Shown here in pieces: positions 1 to 10,110 of a stretch of DNA of 64,000 bases. Within the stretch, counting starts at the first letter, position 1, and each line of letters opens with the position of its first letter. The position numbers and the translations under genes were made by a program. The stretch comes from an uncultured Rhizobiaceae group bacterium (lineage in GTDB: Bacteria > Pseudomonadota > Alphaproteobacteria > Rhizobiales > Rhizobiaceae), in NCBI GenBank assembly GCA_937930635.1, contig CALHCF010000003.1, positions 1-64,000 of the forward strand, written 5' to 3'. A model generated the notes under the pieces. That model did not search any database and was not told where the DNA came from. It saw nothing but the letters and a program-made list of their open reading frames with translations.

Positions 1-3000
1 CGCCTGAACCGATGTAATCGTCAGCGTATCGTTTTCTGCATCATTGTCATTGGCCAGCAAAGCAGAGACAGGCAGCGTCAAAACACCATCTTCCGAAACA
101 GGATAAACACCATCAGGGCTTGCAACAGGTGCATCATTGACGGCGGTAATGGCAATGGTGGTGCGTGCTATTGCGGAATCAAGTGCTCCGTCACTGACTC
201 GAATATCAAGCACGCGGGCAACCGTAGCGATATTATCCGAAGTCGAACTGTAACGCAGTGCCAGCAATGCTGCCTGATAGTCAGCGCGCGAAGCATTGCC
301 GGTCAACGTAACCGTAATCGTGCCATTGACTGTCAACGCCCCTGATGGTGAAATAACAGCCGTGATCGCGGCAGGCATACCCACCGATGTCAGCCGGTCT
401 CCGACCTGCCCGTTTGTGAGCGTGACGGTTGCGCTGCTTAAATTCGGGCTATCGACATCCGACAGCAGAACGGTCGCGTCTACCACGGGAACGGCAACCG
501 CGTTTTCGACATAGGATGTCGTAAAGTTCACGCCGCCCGTTGTTGTATCGAGGTCAATGACCGGCGCGTCGTTTACCGGGGTCACATTGACCATGACGGT
601 CGCCGTATCGGTTCCGCCATTACCGTCTGAAACGGTATAGGTGAAACTCGTCAGCCCCGTCAGGTTCGCAGCCGGTGTGAAGGTAATATCGCCGCTTGGC
701 TCAAGCACAGCAGTGCCGTTTGGCCCGGCATCAACAGAAATTATCTGCAGCGGATCCATGTCAGGATCGCTGTCATTGGAAAGCAATGTGGCTCCGGAGA
801 TCAGAACCGCCGTATCTTCAACTGTTGTGAACGGGGTTGGTATGCCGTCATCGGTTGCTACGGGCAGTTCATTGGCCGGTTGAACGTCAATCGAGGCAAC
901 CTGCCCGACACTTGAACCGACGCCATCATTGCCCACAAACGTGAGAGTGCGAACACCACCCAGGTTGCTGCCAGATGTATTTTCGTAGCTGATCGTGCGG
1001 ATGATAGCCTCAACATCAGCGTTTTGAAGCACACCACCGCCATTAAGCGAAACGGTGATCTGATTGCCGCCATCATAATTGATATCATAAGTGTTGGGAG
1101 CAAACGTAACCGATCCGGTTCCTGGCGTTCCAAATGTAAGAGCATTCCCGGAAATCCGGATAACCTCTTGTCCTGACTGCAAAAAACCACCAAGCGTGAT
1201 CTGCATACTGGTCAGCGTTGAATTATCAGGATCAATCAGGACCGCCACAGGCGACACGACCGAAACGATGCCGTCGGTTGTCAACACATTGGTCAAAATG
1301 TTGCGTGTGGCAGATGTTCCGTCGTCGTTCAGATCAAAAACGGGAACCTGGTTTTCACCTGTGATCGAAACATTGACGGTAGCAACCGATGTTCCACCAA
1401 ACCCATCATCAACTGTATACGTGAAACTGTCAGAACCGGTCGCACCTTCAGCCAGCGAGGCAAATGCGCCATTGGTATCGTATAAGACAGAACCATCCTG
1501 ACCGACAGTAATCCTGGCGCCGGATGCAAGTGTGATCATCTGCCCATCCGACACGGTGCTGCCGTTGATTTCTGTCAATGTCAGCGAATGACCCTCTGCG
1601 TCGCTATCGGTACCTGGAGCATCCGTCAGGACATTGATATTGGCTGTTCCCGTTTCCTGAACGGCGATGGCATCATCCATTGCGGTCGGCGCAATATTGT
1701 CGCTCACCGCAATCAAGGTGGTCACGGTATTAGCGCCAAGCGCAGCCCCTGTGACACCGGAAATAGATATCTGGAAATCCTCACTGACTTCAAAGTCGGG
1801 GTCGTCCGTTATGGCGATATCGAACGAGAGTGACGGATTGAGGCTGACGCCGCGCGTGAACACAATGCTCGATCCGTTGGCAACAGCACCAGCACTGTTA
1901 AAGGAAAACTGATCGGCGACCGTGTCGGAGCTCTGCAGACCGATGGTTGCCTGCCCCCCGTTCGAAGCGGCTCCACCGAAGTCCACGTCATCATAATTGA
2001 TCCGGACTTCGCCACTGGCTTCATTCAGGACAATCTGGAATTGGCCCGTTCCTCCGCCGCCACTCTGACTGCCAACATTGGTCCACTGAACAATAAATTC
2101 TCTTTGCCCCGCAGGGCCCCGTGTCTCGACATGAACGTCACCACCGGCAGTGTTCAGATTGTCCCAGAATGCCGCAATGATGGGCCGTCCACCGAGCGCA
2201 GAACCGTCCAGCACCTGATTGTTGGTCTCAACCAGCGGCGAGCCAAATGTCACATAACCATCAGCCGAAACAAACAGGGTATCGAACGTGCCACCATAGA
2301 ATTCAAAGGAGAAGCCCAAGGGCACATCGGTCACACCATCATTGCCGAGCGACAAAGCCGTACCGGTAGGTACAATGTCAACAAATGTGCTTCCGGCAGC
2401 GTCATAATTGACATCATAATTTTGCGTCGGTGCCGTGTAAGTCAGCCTTGTTCCATCAAATTCAAACGCATTATCGCCACGCGCCGCAATTGCGGCATCT
2501 AAGCTGACTGCCAAAGGTGCGTGGTCGGCTGGTGAGGCGGTACCATCAATCAGGGCGATATCCAGGGAGATGGAATCGCCCTGCAAAACTGCACCGTCAA
2601 TATTGACCGAATAGGTTGGAGAATCGCCTTCGACCACATCAGTTGGACCAATCAACGAAACACGCGGCAGCACATCGACGATCACGCTTGCATTGTCGAC
2701 GCTGATATCAGAGTCCTGAATTGTATATTCGAATGAAAATCTTCCACCAAATGTGGGCGATGCAGTGAAGGTCAGTTCACCGTCAAATTCGAGACTCACG
2801 ACCCCCTGGCCGCCCGGCAACGTAACAGGAGTCATCGTATCAATCGGCATACCGTCGATGGCGATAACGTGGCCGCCGCCATCAGGTACAAAGTCGTTAA
2901 TGCGCACGTCGAAGGTTACGCTTTCGCCAGCAAAGGTGGTGACCCTGTCATCGGCGGCAAAAACCGGATCGTCATTGTTGTTCAGGTCAACAACCAGACC

Positions 3001-5949
3001 AATTGGAGCCGTTGTAACAGTTGCAACTGCCACATTATTTTCCGGGTTATTCTCCACAACTGTTGCCGTGACAAACATGTTATAAATGGCTTCAACGCCA
3101 GGTTGAGGCGGACGGAAAACCAGCGTTGCCAGATCAGCAACATCAATATCGACACTTCCGCCGGTAATTGTTCTGGGTAAACCACCAACCAGAATTTCGG
3201 AACCGGCTGGAATCGAAGAAATCGTCAAATTGGAGATGACCTCGGAACCGTCATCGTCGAACAATTCGACACTGATCGTGGAAGAGAGATCAACATCCCC
3301 ACCGATTGGCCCACCAACAGGAAACACAACAAGCAAAGGCTCGTCAGCAACAGCATCGATCTGGAATATAACCGTCTGAGTATCGAAACTCAGCGACCCG
3401 TCAACTTCCATGTTTTCTGCAGTGAAATCGACAGCGACATCAATGTCGGAGTTTTGAATAGGCAGAACTCTGATATTGGTTCTGTCCCATCCGGTGATAT
3501 CAACAAAATCTTCATCAACGGTCGAACGGAAACTGTTAACACCGTCCGTCAAAATCACCCCGACTGGAATATTCTCTGCAAAGATGGTCTGCACTTCGCT
3601 GGAGTCGATCGAAGCAGCTGTGACAGTGATCGCTTCTGTCGCAAGGTCTTCATTGGAAGCCGGAGTGGGTTGCGTGATGGTCAATGTCACAGGATCCACC
3701 TGCGGCTGGACATCAAAAGTCGCAGAGGCTGTTGTCAGATTGCCGCCATCACTGATGGTGTAGCTTATGGTTTCAACACCGCTATAGTTGGCAACTGGGA
3801 AATAACTGAAGCTGCCGTCTGACTGGAGCAACAGGGTCGCACCACTTGGCATGACATAAGGGCTGCCAATCGATATGGGCAGGCTTGTCGAAGTCATCGC
3901 ACCGGTAATCGTTAGACTATCACCATTGGGATCACCCGCATTTGCCAGCAGGCCATTGACGGTTGTTGCCGTTATGGCGGTGTCTTCTTCCTCCACATAT
4001 ACCTGATTGGCCACAACCGGGAGATCAACCGCTTCGCTGAATGTTATACGGGTTTCTGCTGTCTGCGCTGAGACAAACCCATCCGTTATATCGACTGTGA
4101 TCACGCGCTGCGTAACCCGATCGAATGTGGCGTCGGGGTTGTTGTTGGAAAATGTCAAAGAGCGGATTGCCGTCTCGTAGTTGGAAACTGACGCTCCCCC
4201 GCTCAACTGCAGGACATAGATACCCCCAAAATTATCAACGCTCGCCGATATGCCCAGAACATTGAGAAGGTCAACATCATAATTGAGCTGATCACCTGGC
4301 CGGACATTTGTGATTTCTATTGTCGCCGCCTGGATGAGCGACTCATCCAGATCAAAGATCGACATATCCATGTTGGCAATTGATAACGGGACATCCCCGT
4401 CCTGCCCGGCGATAGAGCCATTAATGTAGACCACATCATTGTCGACACCCGGTGTCGAACCATTGAGATCAATGGTTTGTGCCAAAACGACATCTGGAGA
4501 AGGCAGGGTTGTGTCGCCATCGCCATCCATAACGAAGTCCGCAGTAGTCGTGCGGGAATTATAGGTGACAAAAATCTGACGAACACTATCCCAGCTGGCG
4601 ATAAAGCCGGAACCAGGATCGCTATTGCCGGCTTCTGTGCCTTGCGCGATCAGTTCGCCCTGTGAGCCAAAGATGTTGAGATCTGTCGGCGTCTGCGTTG
4701 TATAAGATACGACCGTATCGGAGCCAAGAGCAATAGATTCCCGTGTATCCGCAGCGCCGGTATGCCCATCAATATCGTTGAATGCGATATTCAGTGAGCT
4801 GGGGCTGACGAGCAATCCTGTGGCAGGGTCCACAATTTCCCAGAGCACCGAGACAGAGCCAAGCTCCAGAATATCGTTACCACCATCGTTTCCAACAACG
4901 TCACCCGTATTGGTGACGACAACCCGAAAGTCATCCAGCGTCGGATCGGTGGTTGATACGGTTTCAAACGAGACTGTCGCCTCGCCTGAAGTGCTGATTG
5001 CAGTTGCCCGAACATCAAAAAACTGAATTGGGCCACCGCCGCCTGGATCAAAACGCACAGCATTCGACCAGGTGGCTATGGTTCCCGAAGTTCCAATAAC
5101 ATCACCAGCGGCATGGGTTACGGTCGGATCGCTGGTCGCCTGCAGCTGGAAATTGAGAAGTCCACTCCAATTTGGCAAAGCATAGGCTTGGCGCTCCACC
5201 TGTCCAACTTCGACCTCAAGGTCCCAATCACCCGCAAGCGATTCTGAACCCGTCAGATCATCAGATGCGGCTACATCGGCGCCTGTTGCTGCGGCGAGTA
5301 GTCGCGCAGCCTCACGCCCCTGAGCGCCCTGTCCAAAGTTACAGCCATAAATCAGTATGTCGCCATCATCGGTCAGCGATTCCCCAATTGCCCGCAATAC
5401 CTCATTGTGTTGACCAGCAATCGATTCCGCAGTGACAGTGGTGTTGCCCAATTGAAGCGCACCGGAATCGCCATGGGAAAAAATATGAATAGCCTGATAG
5501 CCGTCTGTTGCAGCCAGTATTTCAGCGATCTGTTCCAGACCGTCACGATCTGCTTCCAGAATATGGACCGTGACGCCAGGTTCCAGTGAAGCAATCAGCC
5601 CTTGAGGGTTCTCAACCGCAGCATCGATAAACACCAGTTCGGTTTGGGACCTTGCAGACAATGACGTGTCAACCGGCCCCTCGCTGTCCATCTGCACTGG
5701 TTCAGCACCAGTACTGCCCTCGCCCTGCGAAGTTGCGGAGGAACCTTCAAACATCCGGCTGTTGGCAATGTAATTATCAGCCATCTGGCTGTGGGCGGTC
5801 TGTCCGGCAACATCGATTGCGGTCTCAACCGCAGCAGCATCAAGCAGAATGCGGGGTTCAAGAACCCTCATGAGCGGCTTATCGTCCGCCGGGGGTTCAA
5901 GGATATCTTTGCCTTTCGGCCTGAAAATCGAACGAAATGAACCAGCCAT
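1..5949 (-). CDS. Giant LEPR-XLL / DUF4347 / cadherin-VCBS-like repeat surface protein, C-terminus truncated by window edge
   Basis: Minus-strand reading frame open from ATG at 5949 through base 1. Begins MAGSFRSIFRPKGKDILEPPADDKPLMRVLEPRILLDAAAVETA, then a DUF4347-like block (VFIDAAVENP...AIHIFSHGDSGALQLG...DILIYGCNFG), then many DxDGDxLTIT / VDDGFGGTSVATV repeats. Absent from the ORF track because it has no stop inside the window. Confidence 0.9.
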   Translation of the reverse strand, partial: MAGSFRSIFRPKGKDILEPPADDKPLMRVLEPRILLDAAAVETAIDVAGQTAHSQMADNYIANSRMFEGSSATSQGEGSTGAEPVQMDSEGPVDTSLSARSQTELVFIDAAVENPQGLIASLEPGVTVHILEADRDGLEQIAEILAATDGYQAIHIFSHGDSGALQLGNTTVTAESIAGQHNEVLRAIGESLTDDGDILIYGCNFGQGAQGREAARLLAAATGADVAASDDLTGSESLAGDWDLEVEVGQVERQAYALPNWSGLLNFQLQATSDPTVTHAAGDVIGTSGTIATWSNAVRFDPGGGGPIQFFDVRATAISTSGEATVSFETVSTTDPTLDDFRVVVTNTGDVVGNDGGNDILELGSVSVLWEIVDPATGLLVSPSSLNIAFNDIDGHTGAADTRESIALGSDTVVSYTTQTPTDLNIFGSQGELIAQGTEAGNSDPGSGFIASWDSVRQIFVTYNSRTTTADFVMDGDGDTTLPSPDVVLAQTIDLNGSTPGVDNDVVYINGSIAGQDGDVPLSIANMDMSIFDLDESLIQAATIEITNVRPGDQLNYDVDLLNVLGISASVDNFGGIYVLQLSGGASVSNYETAIRSLTFSNNNPDATFDRVTQRVITVDITDGFVSAQTAETRITFSEAVDLPVVANQVYVEEEDTAITATTVNGLLANAGDPNGDSLTITGAMTSTSLPISIGSPYVMPSGATLLLQSDGSFSYFPVANYSGVETISYTISDGGNLTTASATFDVQPQVDPVTLTITQPTPASNEDLATEAITVTAASIDSSEVQTIFAENIPVGVILTDGVNSFRSTVDEDFVDITGWDRTNIRVLPIQNSDIDVAVDFTAENMEVDGSLSFDTQTVIFQIDAVADEPLLVVFPVGGPIGGDVDLSSTISVELFDDDGSEVISNLTISSIPAGSEILVGGLPRTITGGSVDIDVADLATLVFRPPQPGVEAIYNMFVTATVVENNPENNVAVATVTTAPIGLVVDLNNNDDPVFAADDRVTTFAGESVTFDVRINDFVPDGGGHVIAIDGMPIDTMTPVTLPGGQGVVSLEFDGELTFTASPTFGGRFSFEYTIQDSDISVDNASVIVDVLPRVSLIGPTDVVEGDSPTYSVNIDGAVLQGDSISLDIALIDGTASPADHAPLAVSLDAAIAARGDNAFEFDGTRLTYTAPTQNYDVNYDAAGSTFVDIVPTGTALSLGNDGVTDVPLGFSFEFYGGTFDTLFVSADGYVTFGSPLVETNNQVLDGSALGGRPIIAAFWDNLNTAGGDVHVETRGPAGQREFIVQWTNVGSQSGGGGTGQFQIVLNEASGEVRINYDDVDFGGAASNGGQATIGLQSSDTVADQFSFNSAGAVANGSSIVFTRGVSLNPSLSFDIAITDDPDFEVSEDFQISISGVTGAALGANTVTTLIAVSDNIAPTAMDDAIAVQETGTANINVLTDAPGTDSDAEGHSLTLTEINGSTVSDGQMITLASGARITVGQDGSVLYDTNGAFASLAEGATGSDSFTYTVDDGFGGTSVATVNVSITGENQVPVFDLNDDGTSATRNILTNVLTTDGIVSVVSPVAVLIDPDNSTLTSMQITLGGFLQSGQEVIRISGNALTFGTPGTGSVTFAPNTYDINYDGGNQITVSLNGGGVLQNADVEAIIRTISYENTSGSNLGGVRTLTFVGNDGVGSSVGQVASIDVQPANELPVATDDGIPTPFTTVEDTAVLISGATLLSNDSDPDMDPLQIISVDAGPNGTAVLEPSGDITFTPAANLTGLTSFTYTVSDGNGGTDTATVMVNVTPVNDAPVIDLDTTTGGVNFTTSYVENAVAVPVVDATVLLSDVDSPNLSSATVTLTNGQVGDRLTSVGMPAAITAVISPSGALTVNGTITVTLTGNASRADYQAALLALRYSSTSDNIATVARVLDIRVSDGALDSAIARTTIAITAVNDAPVASPDGVYPVSEDGVLTLPVSALLANDNDAENDTLTITSVQA

Positions 5950-6110
5950 GACAGTGCCCTAATTTGCCCCTGAACAAACCAAAAAAGCAGTGTCCCCACC
6001 CATTGAAGGCACACTTTGGCTGTTCATTGCAAAAGATTTGCTGATTTGAGGTTAGGATGCGGTTAACGAAGAAGCTTTTTGTTAACGATAACACGACAAT
6101 TCTGGACCGA

Positions 6111-6359
6111 TCAGACTTCCCGACCCTGGGCAGCAAGAAGCAATCGCCAGTCATCAGCGCGCTGATGGCCGCAATCAATTGCAAAAACATAGGCTTGAAC
6201 CAACAAAAAGCCGGCAGCGTCGTGCTCGCCCAGCTCTTCCTTTACGATGGACGCCTGCCGGTACAGTTCCGCAAGACGCCGGATATCACTTGCGGCATGG
6301 GCCGCGAGTATTTCGCCGTCCAGTTCTTGCTCGCTCCAGTTCTTGCTTGTGATTGTCAC
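6111..6359 (-). CDS. Conserved hypothetical protein (82 aa), probably translationally coupled to the upstream Rieske oxygenase
   Basis: ORF track; its start overlaps the stop of the 6356..7513 gene by 4 nt on the same strand. Confidence 0.6.
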   Translation of the reverse strand: MTITSKNWSEQELDGEILAAHAASDIRRLAELYRQASIVKEELGEHDAAGFLLVQAYVFAIDCGHQRADDWRLLLAAQGREV

Positions 6360-7513
6360 GGGCTTTCACGGTCGCGCACCATCTGACTGGCAACCCAATG
6401 GTGAAAAACCCAGGTTGGTTCATCCATGACCGGTGAAAACTTGCCGCCATCGAAATAGCGTCCGTGGCGTCCTGATTGCATGCCCTCAACTACAAAGATG
6501 TCTTCCTCAAAGATTTCCTTCCACAACGCCGTGTTCTTCGCACGAAGTTCTGCATGGCTGTCATCGAGCATGTCTTCGCTGGCATAATATATAGCAACGC
6601 GTTCCGTGGTCTTTTCGATTGAATCCGGCACCAGAACTATTGCGTAGCGATGGTCCCGGTGGACCCCCAGCAAAACATTGGGAAACAACGCAATATATTC
6701 GGCCTGGCTATCCCACTTTTGCGATAGCCCGCCAAAATTCGAAAATGCCTGCTCCGAAGACAGCGAAGGATTGTAGACTGTCGTGCCCTGACCCGAGAAA
6801 TGGCCGTTTTCCATGATGTGATAGTGGTCTTCGAGCCGTGAATAGCTGTTCAGCCCTGGGTGGATCCATGGCAGATGATAACTTTCACAATAGTTCTCGA
6901 CTGCCAGTTTCCAGTTTGATTTGACCTCAAGATCAAACTCGGAATCCGGGCCACCAAAATAGCACGGCCTCTCAAACTCATGCCATCGTTGCGTAAGCTT
7001 TTCTGCATAGATTTCAAAGGGCTGGGCATCGGTCGACAGATTTACGAAAATAATGTCCTGCCATACTGCACTTCTGATCTCCACCAACCCAAGATCGTCA
7101 CGATCAATGTCTTCGTGGACGTTAAAACCGGGTCCACCGACATGCGGCGTTGTTTTCAGCTTGCCATCCAGATCGTAACACCATGAATGATAGGGACAAC
7201 GGATCACACCGCGCACTTTTGCAGGCTTGTCGACCAAAATCATGCCGCGGTGCCGGCACGTATTCTGGAACACCCGAACCTTGCCATCCCGCCCCCGCAC
7301 CAGAAGCAGGGGTATTCCAAGAAAGGTTACAGGCCTGGCGTCGGCTTCCTGCGGGACATCCTTGCAAAATCCGATTGCGGCCCAGTTTTTGAAGAACACC
7401 GCATCGCGTTCTGCGGCAAATGTCTGCTCATCGACATAAAACTCGTTAGGAAGACCCGTGGCTCCGGCAACCGGCTGCAACACACCGTCAAGTGCTTCAA
7501 TATTAATTCCCAT
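6356..7513 (-). CDS. Rieske [2Fe-2S] aromatic-ring-hydroxylating oxygenase alpha subunit-like protein
   Basis: Rieske motif CRHRGM...CPYHSWCYDLDG and a mononuclear iron region ENYCESYHLPWIHP. Confidence 0.93.
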   Translation of the reverse strand: MGINIEALDGVLQPVAGATGLPNEFYVDEQTFAAERDAVFFKNWAAIGFCKDVPQEADARPVTFLGIPLLLVRGRDGKVRVFQNTCRHRGMILVDKPAKVRGVIRCPYHSWCYDLDGKLKTTPHVGGPGFNVHEDIDRDDLGLVEIRSAVWQDIIFVNLSTDAQPFEIYAEKLTQRWHEFERPCYFGGPDSEFDLEVKSNWKLAVENYCESYHLPWIHPGLNSYSRLEDHYHIMENGHFSGQGTTVYNPSLSSEQAFSNFGGLSQKWDSQAEYIALFPNVLLGVHRDHRYAIVLVPDSIEKTTERVAIYYASEDMLDDSHAELRAKNTALWKEIFEEDIFVVEGMQSGRHGRYFDGGKFSPVMDEPTWVFHHWVASQMVRDRESP

Positions 7514-7618
7514 GGTCGACCTCCCTTCATGTCTTATAAAAGGAAATTACACCGCAATTTATCGCCGTCCTAACGGGAAATGCGCCAGTATGATGGTATT
7601 GGTGGCCTGTTTGCGACG

Positions 7619-8224
7619 TTACAAAAACATCTTCAGCTGGCTTCTGGGGCCAATATCACGGGCTTCCCAGTGCCGACGACACAAGGAAACATAGCTCTCC
7701 TCACCGCCAATCGCCACCTGATCCCCCTCGTCCATCACGCGCCCATCGCCGTCAAGCCGGACAACCATTGTGGCTTTGCGCCCGCACCAGCAAATCGTTC
7801 TGATCTCGCGCAACACATCTGCAACGGCAAGAAGCGTGGCACTGCCGGGAAACATCTTGCCCTGAAAATCAGTCCGCAGGCCGTAGCACATCACCGGAAT
7901 GCCCAATCGATCCGCAACCCGGCACAATTGCCAGACCTGCTCTTCACTGAGGAACTGAGCCTCGTCTACCAGCACACAACCAATCGACTGCTGTTCAGTT
8001 GCCTCCCCGACAATCTCCAGCAGATTGTCGGTACTGTTGAATGTCTGGGCTTCGGCCTTCAATCCAATGCGCGAGCCAATGACCCCAACCCCTGCCCTGT
8101 CATCCAGCGCTGCGGTGAACAACAAGGTCTCCATGCCTCGCTCACGGTAATTGTGTGAGGCCTGCAACAGGATGGTCGATTTCCCGGCATTCATGGCTGA
8201 GTAGTTGAAATAGACTTTTGCCAA
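7619..8224 (-). CDS. tdk: Thymidine kinase
   Basis: P-loop YSAMNAGKST, LVDEAQFL, CYGLRTDFQGKMFPGS, CxC zinc motif. TTG at 8224 gives (M)AKVYFNYSAMNAGKST, matching the family N-terminus better than the ORF-track ATG at 8287. Confidence 0.92.
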   Translation of the reverse strand: MAKVYFNYSAMNAGKSTILLQASHNYRERGMETLLFTAALDDRAGVGVIGSRIGLKAEAQTFNSTDNLLEIVGEATEQQSIGCVLVDEAQFLSEEQVWQLCRVADRLGIPVMCYGLRTDFQGKMFPGSATLLAVADVLREIRTICWCGRKATMVVRLDGDGRVMDEGDQVAIGGEESYVSLCRRHWEARDIGPRSQLKMFL

Positions 8225-8332
8225 GGCGGTTACCCGTTGCAATGACTGGACAAAGCAAGGTTTAGCGCCCCCCTGGTGACGCGCCAAGACAAGGCTCGCC
8301 CCCGTCCCCAGCTTGACCCGCGCCTGCTTCGT

Positions 8333-8710
8333 TTAACGCATTGCGGGATCGCGTGTCAGGTCCTGTTCCAGCAACTTTTCCTCATAGACTTTCATTAGCG
8401 CATCAGCTTTCAATCCCATGTTGTGCAGACTTTCCCAGGAATAGATGCCGGTGTCGTGCATATCGTCAAACGTCAGCCGTACCGCATAATTTCCCACCGG
8501 TTCGATCTTCATGATCTCCACCTTCCGCTTGCCGGGGATGATCTTTTTTTGACTGGGATCATGCCCCTGCACCTCGGCGGACGGTGATTCCACGCGCAGC
8601 AGTTCAGCGCTGATCTCGAAACGCTCGTCATCGCCAAAAACGATTGTCAAAAGGCGCTTATTCTTTGAAAGGCGCAACTCTGTTGGCGTCCTGCTGTTCA
8701 TATCGGTCAT
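8333..8710 (-). CDS. DUF971 (gamma-butyrobetaine hydroxylase-like N-terminal domain) protein
   Basis: TELRLSKNKRLLTIVFGDDERFEISAELLRVESPSAEVQGH...YAVRLTFDDMHDTGIYSWESLHNMG pattern. Confidence 0.85.
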   Translation of the reverse strand: MTDMNSRTPTELRLSKNKRLLTIVFGDDERFEISAELLRVESPSAEVQGHDPSQKKIIPGKRKVEIMKIEPVGNYAVRLTFDDMHDTGIYSWESLHNMGLKADALMKVYEEKLLEQDLTRDPAMR

Positions 8711-8766
8711 CCGTGCGATAAGTTTGGATCATTGTCATTCAAAACCCGCCCGACTGGAACCCATTT

Positions 8767-10050
8767 GTGTCAGACACTCCACTCAATACAGTAGAAATCC
8801 GCCAGTTTTTGCGCAAGCTGTTCGATCAGGCAGTTGCGTTGGCAGATCCCGCCAATTGTCTAGCCGGTTTTCTGCCCGACCCACCTAAAGGAAAAACGCT
8901 GATTGTTGCCGCAGGAAAAGCTGCTGCATCCATGGCTCATGCCGCGGAACGCGCCTGGCCGGACAACAGGCCAATCTACGGAACAGCACTGACACGATAT
9001 GGTCACGGCATGATGTGCAAACGCATTGACGTCATTGAAGCCGCTCATCCGGTGCCCGACAATCGCGGTCACGAGGCTGCACAAGCCCTGCTAAGAGATG
9101 TTTCCAACCTGGAACACGACGACATGCTTCTGTTCCTCGTTTCAGGAGGCGGGTCCGCGCTGCTGGCCCTTCCGGCACCCGGGATCTCGCTTGAAGAGAA
9201 AAAGGACGTCAACAAAGCCCTTTTGATGAGCGGCGCGCCCATTGGTGAGATGAATGTTGTGCGCAAACACCTGTCATCCATCAAGGGAGGGCGACTGGCA
9301 CAGGCAGCGCATCCTGCAAAAGTGGTAACACTGGCGATTTCCGACGTGCCCGGCGATGATCCAAGCACAATCGCTTCCGGCCCCACGGTGCCGGACCCAA
9401 GCACGCGAGATGATGCCAAAGCCATTTTAACGAGGTATGGCATTGATCTTGCGCCATCGGTCTCCGGCCATCTTGCTTTGGCAAGTGCCGAAACCCCGAA
9501 GCCGGATAATCCGATTTTTCGTAACACCGAATTTCATATGATTTCCCGGCCAGCCGACATGCTCGAGGCGGTCGTGCAGGAATGCAGGAAAAACGGTCAT
9601 GAAGTAACCAGTCTGGGCAGCGATATAGAGGGCGAGGCAAGTCTGATAGCGCAACACCATGCGCGTCTTGCATTGCAACATCACCGCGAGGGAAAAAAGG
9701 GGCTGATCCTCTCTGGCGGTGAAACCACGGTTACTGTTGAGAAGGGCAAACCCTCTGGCAGGGGCGGCCGCAATGCCGAGTATCTGCTGTCTCTTGCAAT
9801 CGCGCTTGACGGGGCAGACAACATTTATGCGTTGGCGGCGGACACCGATGGTATTGACGGCAGCGAAGACAATGCAGGCTCAATAATAACGCCAGACACA
9901 CTCACTCGTGCCGAGGCCGCCGGTCTTAACGCACAAGCTATGCTTGATGGTCACGACGCATACACATTCTTCAAACAGCTTGGCGATCTCATCATAACCG
10001 GCCCCACGCGCACCAATGTCAACGACTTTCGGGCAATCTGGATTGGCTAA
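8767..10050 (+). CDS. Glycerate 2-kinase / hydroxypyruvate reductase family (MOFRL)
   Basis: GKAAASMAHAAE, LFLVSGGGSALLALP, AISDVPGDDPSTIASGPT, LILSGGETTVTV...GRGGRNAEYLLSLA. GTG start. Confidence 0.92.
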   Translation: MSDTPLNTVEIRQFLRKLFDQAVALADPANCLAGFLPDPPKGKTLIVAAGKAAASMAHAAERAWPDNRPIYGTALTRYGHGMMCKRIDVIEAAHPVPDNRGHEAAQALLRDVSNLEHDDMLLFLVSGGGSALLALPAPGISLEEKKDVNKALLMSGAPIGEMNVVRKHLSSIKGGRLAQAAHPAKVVTLAISDVPGDDPSTIASGPTVPDPSTRDDAKAILTRYGIDLAPSVSGHLALASAETPKPDNPIFRNTEFHMISRPADMLEAVVQECRKNGHEVTSLGSDIEGEASLIAQHHARLALQHHREGKKGLILSGGETTVTVEKGKPSGRGGRNAEYLLSLAIALDGADNIYALAADTDGIDGSEDNAGSIITPDTLTRAEAAGLNAQAMLDGHDAYTFFKQLGDLIITGPTRTNVNDFRAIWIG

Positions 10051-10110
10051 GGATACAAGGAAAGTTGGTGAACCATGCCAATACGGTTTCCGCTCGTTTC
10101 AACGTTTCGG

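Noticed and set aside
296-5873. Short + and - ORFs across the left edge (for example 1091..1501, 2041..2502, 3454..3822)
   Set aside because: They overlap the long open minus frame of the truncated giant gene and have low-complexity, frame-shadow sequences.
6062-6086. Two GTTAAC repeats upstream of the truncated giant gene, considered as a CtrA box
   Set aside because: TTAA half-sites are 15 nt apart rather than 7; does not fit the consensus.
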